Assembly (NCBI GenBank): GCA_946478865.1
Contig: CAMLDO010000001.1
Coordinates: 202,208-266,207 of the forward strand
DNA: 64,000 bases
Direction of reading: 5' to 3'
Source: an uncultured Methylobacillus sp.
GTDB taxonomy: Bacteria > Pseudomonadota > Gammaproteobacteria > Burkholderiales > Methylophilaceae
The position numbers and the translations under genes were made by a program. How positions within the stretch are numbered: the stretch's first letter is position 1; every line of letters starts with the position of its first letter. Under the pieces are notes generated by a model, which was given only the letters and a program-made list of their open reading frames with translations, searched no databases and was not told the DNA's origin. Of the stretch, positions 61,351 through 64,000 are shown piece after piece.

Positions 61351-61886
61351 TCAAGTCTCCAACGTTGGACGTTGGCACTGATCAGACCAGCGACCATTTT
61401 TGTATGAGACTCGATGCTGTCTCTAAGCTGCTTCACATCCTCAGATTTGAGCGTGTCAGATGCATCGAGACTTGTATTCAATGCGCGAGCTATTTGGTTT
61501 AGGTTGCGGCCGATATGGAGTAGCTGGCTGCTAGACTCTGCAAGAACCTCCAGTTCTCGCATGCCGAATTGAGGCGCCTTCGTCAGATGGCTGCGCACCA
61601 GGTACGCCACCCACATATTTCGGGAGTAACCAGCTTCCTTGGCTATCGTTTCGATCTTCAGAAGCTCACTGACTGTGAGTTTGATTTCAATCCTTGTGCG
61701 AGTTTGATCCGGTTGATCTGCTACTTCGTTTGCAGAGGTGGGTTGCAGACTGTTTCGGTTGAGTAGATGGACCACAACCTGGCGGAGGGCAGTAGATGGT
61801 TTTACACTTTGCTGACGGCAGTGGTCTGTCCACCTTTTCTTCAGGAGGTCGCCAAGATGAACGCTGAGTATTGGGCTGTTCTTCAT
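61347..61886 (-). CDS. mobC: MobC-like mobilisation accessory protein
   Basis: 179 residues. A ribbon-helix-helix-like segment (TRTRIEIKLTVSELLKIETIAKEAGYSRNMWVAYLVRSHL) is followed by the MobC signature LLHIGRNLNQIARALNTSL. It helps the relaxase open oriT. It overlaps mobA by 4 bp. Upstream (61887-61917) are A/T-rich 11-bp repeats; oriT is expected in this region. Confidence 0.9.
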   Translation of the reverse strand: MKNSPILSVHLGDLLKKRWTDHCRQQSVKPSTALRQVVVHLLNRNSLQPTSANEVADQPDQTRTRIEIKLTVSELLKIETIAKEAGYSRNMWVAYLVRSHLTKAPQFGMRELEVLAESSSQLLHIGRNLNQIARALNTSLDASDTLKSEDVKQLRDSIESHTKMVAGLISANVQRWRLE

Positions 61887-61917
61887 GATTAGATAAAGAT
61901 TAAATAATGATTAGCGC
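61887..61917. repeat. Three 11-bp A/T-rich direct repeats
   Basis: GATTAGATAAA, GATTAAATAAT and GATTAGCGC start at 61887, 61898 and 61909, exactly 11 bp apart, one helical turn. They lie between mobC and the iterons, the expected place for a DNA-unwinding element of an iteron origin or a MobC operator. Confidence 0.55.
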
Positions 61918-61983
61918 GTTTCCTGGGCGAAGCTCGGACCTTGTATCTATGCGCTTTGGAGACCCATTCTCGGGCAATGCTTG

Positions 61984-62064
61984 CCCGGTGCTGGAACGGA
62001 ACTTTCCCGGTGTTAGAACGGTGATTCCCCGGTGCTGGAACGGCAAATCCCGGTGCTGGAACGG
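61984..62064 (+). repeat. Iteron array (four copies), putative origin of replication
   Basis: CCCGGTGCTGGAACGG at 61984, 62028 and 62049 is identical, and the copy at 62006 has 2 changes (CCCGGTGTTAGAACGG). Start-to-start spacing is 22, 22 and 21 bp, the spacing of classical plasmid iterons. The array ends 4 bp before the trfA-like stop codon. Confidence 0.85.
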
Positions 62065-62067
62065 GCC

Positions 62068-63009
62068 TCATCTGTCGTTTGCCCTCCGAGCCAAATGACG
62101 GTGTTGTGACCTGCTTGGGCGTTTTTCCACGTACAGAAGATCTCTATGGATTTCGTAATTAAAGTGTTGACCATGAAGAGCGCTGGCTTTGGCTACGGCT
62201 TCAAGAGCCTTACGTAGATCTTGTCTGTAGTGATCTATGCGTACAGTCTCGCTACCGCAAAGTCTGTGCAGTGTTGAAACATGAAACGGGAATGGCCGAG
62301 CATGAGTTGCATAAAATCCGTGAAGCCATTGAGCCAATGGTTTGCCATCTAAAGCGTGCCGTACATCCCATTGAACTTGAGTGAACTGATCGACAGAGAA
62401 TAGGGGCTGGAGCTTGGCATTCAGCACTACCACATACTCTTGTGTAACATCGTCCTTATATGCCTCGTCAATTAAGCTGCCTATGTAAGTGAAGCGGCCT
62501 TGTTTCACTTCTACACCATTAGCTTTTAGACGCAATAAGCGAGTGTGAAGTAGTCGTCTGTTTTTCCCGGTGTCGGTTTTGCCAAGAAGTCTTAACATGG
62601 CGCCAGCCCGAAAACGACAGGGGGCGTCGGTTTTTTTCTGGCGATAGATATGTAATACGTTCTCCCAAAGGTCTAGATCGCCTTGGTCGAGTCGTTGTCC
62701 AGTGTAGTAAATCTCGATTCCATCCAATGCTTCGATGCGAACCCTATCCATATAGCGGCGAGTTCCCTTTTGAATTGCTCCAAAAAGAGCTGATCGCAAG
62801 ACACCATTAGGAACGCCTCGGGTCTGGTCAGGCCATAGTGGCAATTGCAAGGCTTGGACTGTCTTCAGGCTAGGAGCTGAATTGCCTCCCATGCGATTCC
62901 TGTTCTCAAGAAGCCTAGGTATGAGATTGCCCAATGGGCCTGAAATGGTTGTCACGGGTGACAAATCCATAGGTCTTGACCGGAGAGTCGAATCACTAAT
63001 CGTGCTCAT
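62068..63009 (-). CDS. TrfA-like replication initiator
   Basis: 313 residues from the ATG at 63009 (the frame is open further upstream into the alpA-like gene). The core QLPLWPDQTRGVPNGVLRSALFGAIQKGTRRYMDRVRIEALDGIEIYYTGQRLDQGDLDLWENVLHIYRQ is the TrfA-type winged-helix initiator domain; LRLLGKTDTGKNRRLLHTRLLRLKANGVEVKQGRFTYIGSLIDEA and the C-terminal second winged helix (VSTLHRLCGSETVRIDHYRQDLRKALEA) follow. Iterons lie directly after its stop. It would allow autonomous replication after excision, unlike most chromosomal islands. Confidence 0.88.
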   Translation of the reverse strand: MSTISDSTLRSRPMDLSPVTTISGPLGNLIPRLLENRNRMGGNSAPSLKTVQALQLPLWPDQTRGVPNGVLRSALFGAIQKGTRRYMDRVRIEALDGIEIYYTGQRLDQGDLDLWENVLHIYRQKKTDAPCRFRAGAMLRLLGKTDTGKNRRLLHTRLLRLKANGVEVKQGRFTYIGSLIDEAYKDDVTQEYVVVLNAKLQPLFSVDQFTQVQWDVRHALDGKPLAQWLHGFYATHARPFPFHVSTLHRLCGSETVRIDHYRQDLRKALEAVAKASALHGQHFNYEIHRDLLYVEKRPSRSQHRHLARRANDR

Positions 63010-63280
63010 GGATACGAGCTTTCCGTGGCCGGCCACGCCCTCGCTTTGCTTCGGGCTTGTGAGATGTTGCTGTATCGAGAGTAATGACCCGAGATTCGAG
63101 CCATTTTTCGACATCGGAAATACGGAATCTGACCAGCTGCCCAATCTTTACCATTGGTGGAAGGTCGCGTCGTTCGCTGCTTAGACGGTATATATGGGCT
63201 TGGCTGCAGCCAAGGATTGACGCCAATTCAGTGACGCCAATGGTTTTCAAGTTATCAATGGCGGATGTTTGTTGTGCCAT
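62996..63280 (-). CDS. AlpA-like helix-turn-helix regulator
   Basis: 94 residues from the ATG at 63280 (AGAGGG upstream). The MerR/HTH_17 motif is VTELASILGCSQAHIYRLSSERRDLPPMVKIGQLVRFRISDVEKWLES, with a basic tail (KPEAKRGRGRPRKARIHEHD) of AT-hook style (RGRPRK). AlpA-like proteins activate excisionase or control integrase; here it may act as excisionase and repressor of the rep/mob operon. It overlaps the trfA-like start by 14 bp, the first gene of the operon. Confidence 0.82.
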   Translation of the reverse strand: MAQQTSAIDNLKTIGVTELASILGCSQAHIYRLSSERRDLPPMVKIGQLVRFRISDVEKWLESRVITLDTATSHKPEAKRGRGRPRKARIHEHD

Positions 63281-63373
63281 TTTTCCCTCTGGTTTTTCCC
63301 TACTTGTGCAATGCACAAGCGAATTCGATCAGCACGGCATAGCCGTGCACGGAAAATCAAACCAGAGCGGAAA

Positions 63374-63799
63374 TTAAGACGCGAAGTGGAGTGGGGTATT
63401 GGCCGAGACTTGATCGATCGACGGCACAGGGGCCGGCGTCACTCGTCCAAAGAGGCTGACAAAGAATAGAGTAGGTTGACTTATTGGTGTAGGAGGTTGG
63501 GTTGCGGCAGTTGCTTCCTGAATACTTTTATCCAGGTAGGTCTCTTCAGCGATTTTTCTGCGAGCTTTGCTGATCCATTGTGCTGCATCATTGTTGCAGG
63601 CTTGGAAAGCACAGCAAAACCCCATTGGAACGAGCAGTGTGTAAAAAACGAGTGGGTTGAAATTTCCCGTGGCTACGGCATAGGCAAAAGCAAAGAGCTC
63701 TGCCGCAACTGTAATAATCCAAATGGCCTGATATTTATTAATATCATGCAGCTGATGGGCTTGTTCTTGCAGGTCCAAATTGTTGGATGAGTTAGGCAC
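63374..63799 (-). CDS. Unknown membrane protein near the right island end
   Basis: About 141 residues from a GTG at 63799; the start is uncertain and could be further upstream (63862), overlapping the arm-type repeats. Two hydrophobic segments (AIWIITVAAELFAFAYAVAT and PLVFYTLLVPMGFCCAF) and a basic cytoplasmic segment (WISKARRKIAEETYL) are visible. Not recognised. It lies alone between the alpA-like gene and attR. Confidence 0.5.
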   Translation of the reverse strand: MPNSSNNLDLQEQAHQLHDINKYQAIWIITVAAELFAFAYAVATGNFNPLVFYTLLVPMGFCCAFQACNNDAAQWISKARRKIAEETYLDKSIQEATAATQPPTPISQPTLFFVSLFGRVTPAPVPSIDQVSANTPLHFAS

Positions 63800-63845
63800 G
63801 TGACAAACATAGCACGACCAAATCAATGAAAGCAACACGTATTGG

Positions 63846-63896
63846 CAGCACAATATCAGCACACTGGCTGTGCTAAAACATGCTAATCGGTGCTAA
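63846..63896. promoter_or_regulatory. Right arm-type recombinase sites
   Basis: CAGCACAATATCAGCACA (63846-63863) matches the left-end site (44501-44518) at 17 of 18 bases. Three TGCTAA units follow at 63871, 63881 and 63891, 10 bp apart. Confidence 0.5.
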
Positions 63897-63910
63897 ATGC
63901 TGCAAAGAAT

Positions 63911-63933
63911 AAACTTGGTAAGTACAAGTTTTT
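63911..63933. terminator. Terminator near the right island end
   Basis: AAACTTG-GTAAGTA-CAAGTTT, 7-bp perfect stem with A- and T-rich flanks on both sides. It lies 14 bp beyond the tRNA 3' end, so it could replace the host terminator that stayed at the left junction (44356-44379). Confidence 0.5.
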
Positions 63934-63946
63934 ATTTGCTTTTTAT

Positions 63947-64000
63947 TGGTGGGCGGTACTGGGATCGAACCAGTGACCCCTGCCGTGTGAAGGCAGTGCT
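63947..64000 (-). tRNA. tRNA-Val (anticodon CAC), 3' part; 5' part beyond the window
   Basis: Read on the minus strand, it has the anticodon stem-loop CTGCC-TTCACAC-GGCAG (anticodon CAC, decoding GUG), T arm ACTGG-TTCGATC-CCAGT, the 3' acceptor strand and an encoded CCA (CCGCCCACCA end at 63947). The gene continues past 64000. The first 46 bp from its 3' end duplicate attL, making this attR; this is the intact copy. Confidence 0.9.

Larger units (their letters stand above)
44392..63992. mobile_element. Integrative mobilizable element in tRNA-Val
   Basis: A 46-bp identical direct repeat (44392-44437 and 63947-63992), which is the tRNA-Val 3' end through the anticodon loop, bounds about 19.6 kb. 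Inside are a tyrosine integrase at the left end, an ATPase/nuclease/methyltransferase cassette, hicAB, umuDC, orphan antitoxin-like genes, an alpA-like regulator, a trfA-like initiator with iterons, mobC/mobA and virB5/virB6. It has no full mating pore, so it should need a helper conjugative element. Composition is more A/T-rich than the flanks in the integrase/ATPase region. Unlike many islands, its integrase lies at the end away from the intact tRNA. Confidence 0.88.

Noticed and set aside
61984..62064. CRISPR array.
   Set aside because: Units are 16 bp repeated every 21-22 bp with 5-6 bp between them, which fits iterons beside an initiator gene; there are no spacers or cas genes.

Overview
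The window looks like a betaproteobacterial chromosome (my guess is a Nitrosomonadales/Gallionellaceae-type organism, from gene content only) carrying one integrated mobile element. Positions 1-44390 are dense, G/C-rich housekeeping DNA. Positions 44392-63992 are a roughly 19.6 kb island, visibly more A/T-rich in places, bounded by a 46-bp direct repeat of the 3' part of a tRNA-Val(CAC) gene.

Chromosomal part, left to right: a partial acyltransferase and an FkbO/Hyg5-type chorismatase (possible edge of an aryl-polyene pigment cluster); rimO; a capD/pglF-like sugar dehydratase, galU, a phosphoribosyltransferase, a receiver-TPR protein and a small histidine kinase running into dnaE; accA-tilS; tesA divergent from ybbA-ybbP; a TonB-dependent receptor followed by an orphan NtrC-type sigma-54 activator; purT and a truncated haemoglobin; a luxR-luxI quorum-sensing locus with an antisense small gene between the pair and a palindromic lux box; two DEAD-box helicases; typA; a five-gene minus-strand operon (HDOD-receiver, CHASE2, SH3, M48 protease, DUF456); rmuC, moaD-moaE, a Lon-family protease and hslR; an SOS-box-preceded radical SAM gene; and a nucleotide-sugar 6-dehydrogenase.

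Island part: a tyrosine integrase at the left end; a three-gene, start/stop-overlapping operon encoding an ABC/SMC-like ATPase with a central CxxC...CxxC, a small middle protein and a PD-(D/E)XK nuclease, facing a DNA methyltransferase 19 bp away; hicAB; a minus-strand group of HEPN-like, small and DUF3800 genes; SOS-controlled umuDC; orphan antitoxin-like genes with striking palindromes and a perfect 22-bp inverted repeat; then a long minus-strand operon reading from the right end: alpA-like, trfA-like replication initiator, a 4-copy iteron array, mobC, mobA relaxase, and a virB5 / lipoprotein / virB6 trio. The right end is the apparently intact tRNA-Val gene, cut by the window edge. The island looks like an integrative mobilizable element of plasmid ancestry: it has relaxase and replication modules but only two or three mating-pore genes.

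The best candidate for a new system is the ATPase / middle protein / nuclease operon plus methyltransferase (45907-51047). Its layout resembles ABC-three-component and Lamassu-type defence, but the paired methyltransferase suggests a restriction-modification-like way of sparing self DNA. That is inference from motifs and synteny.
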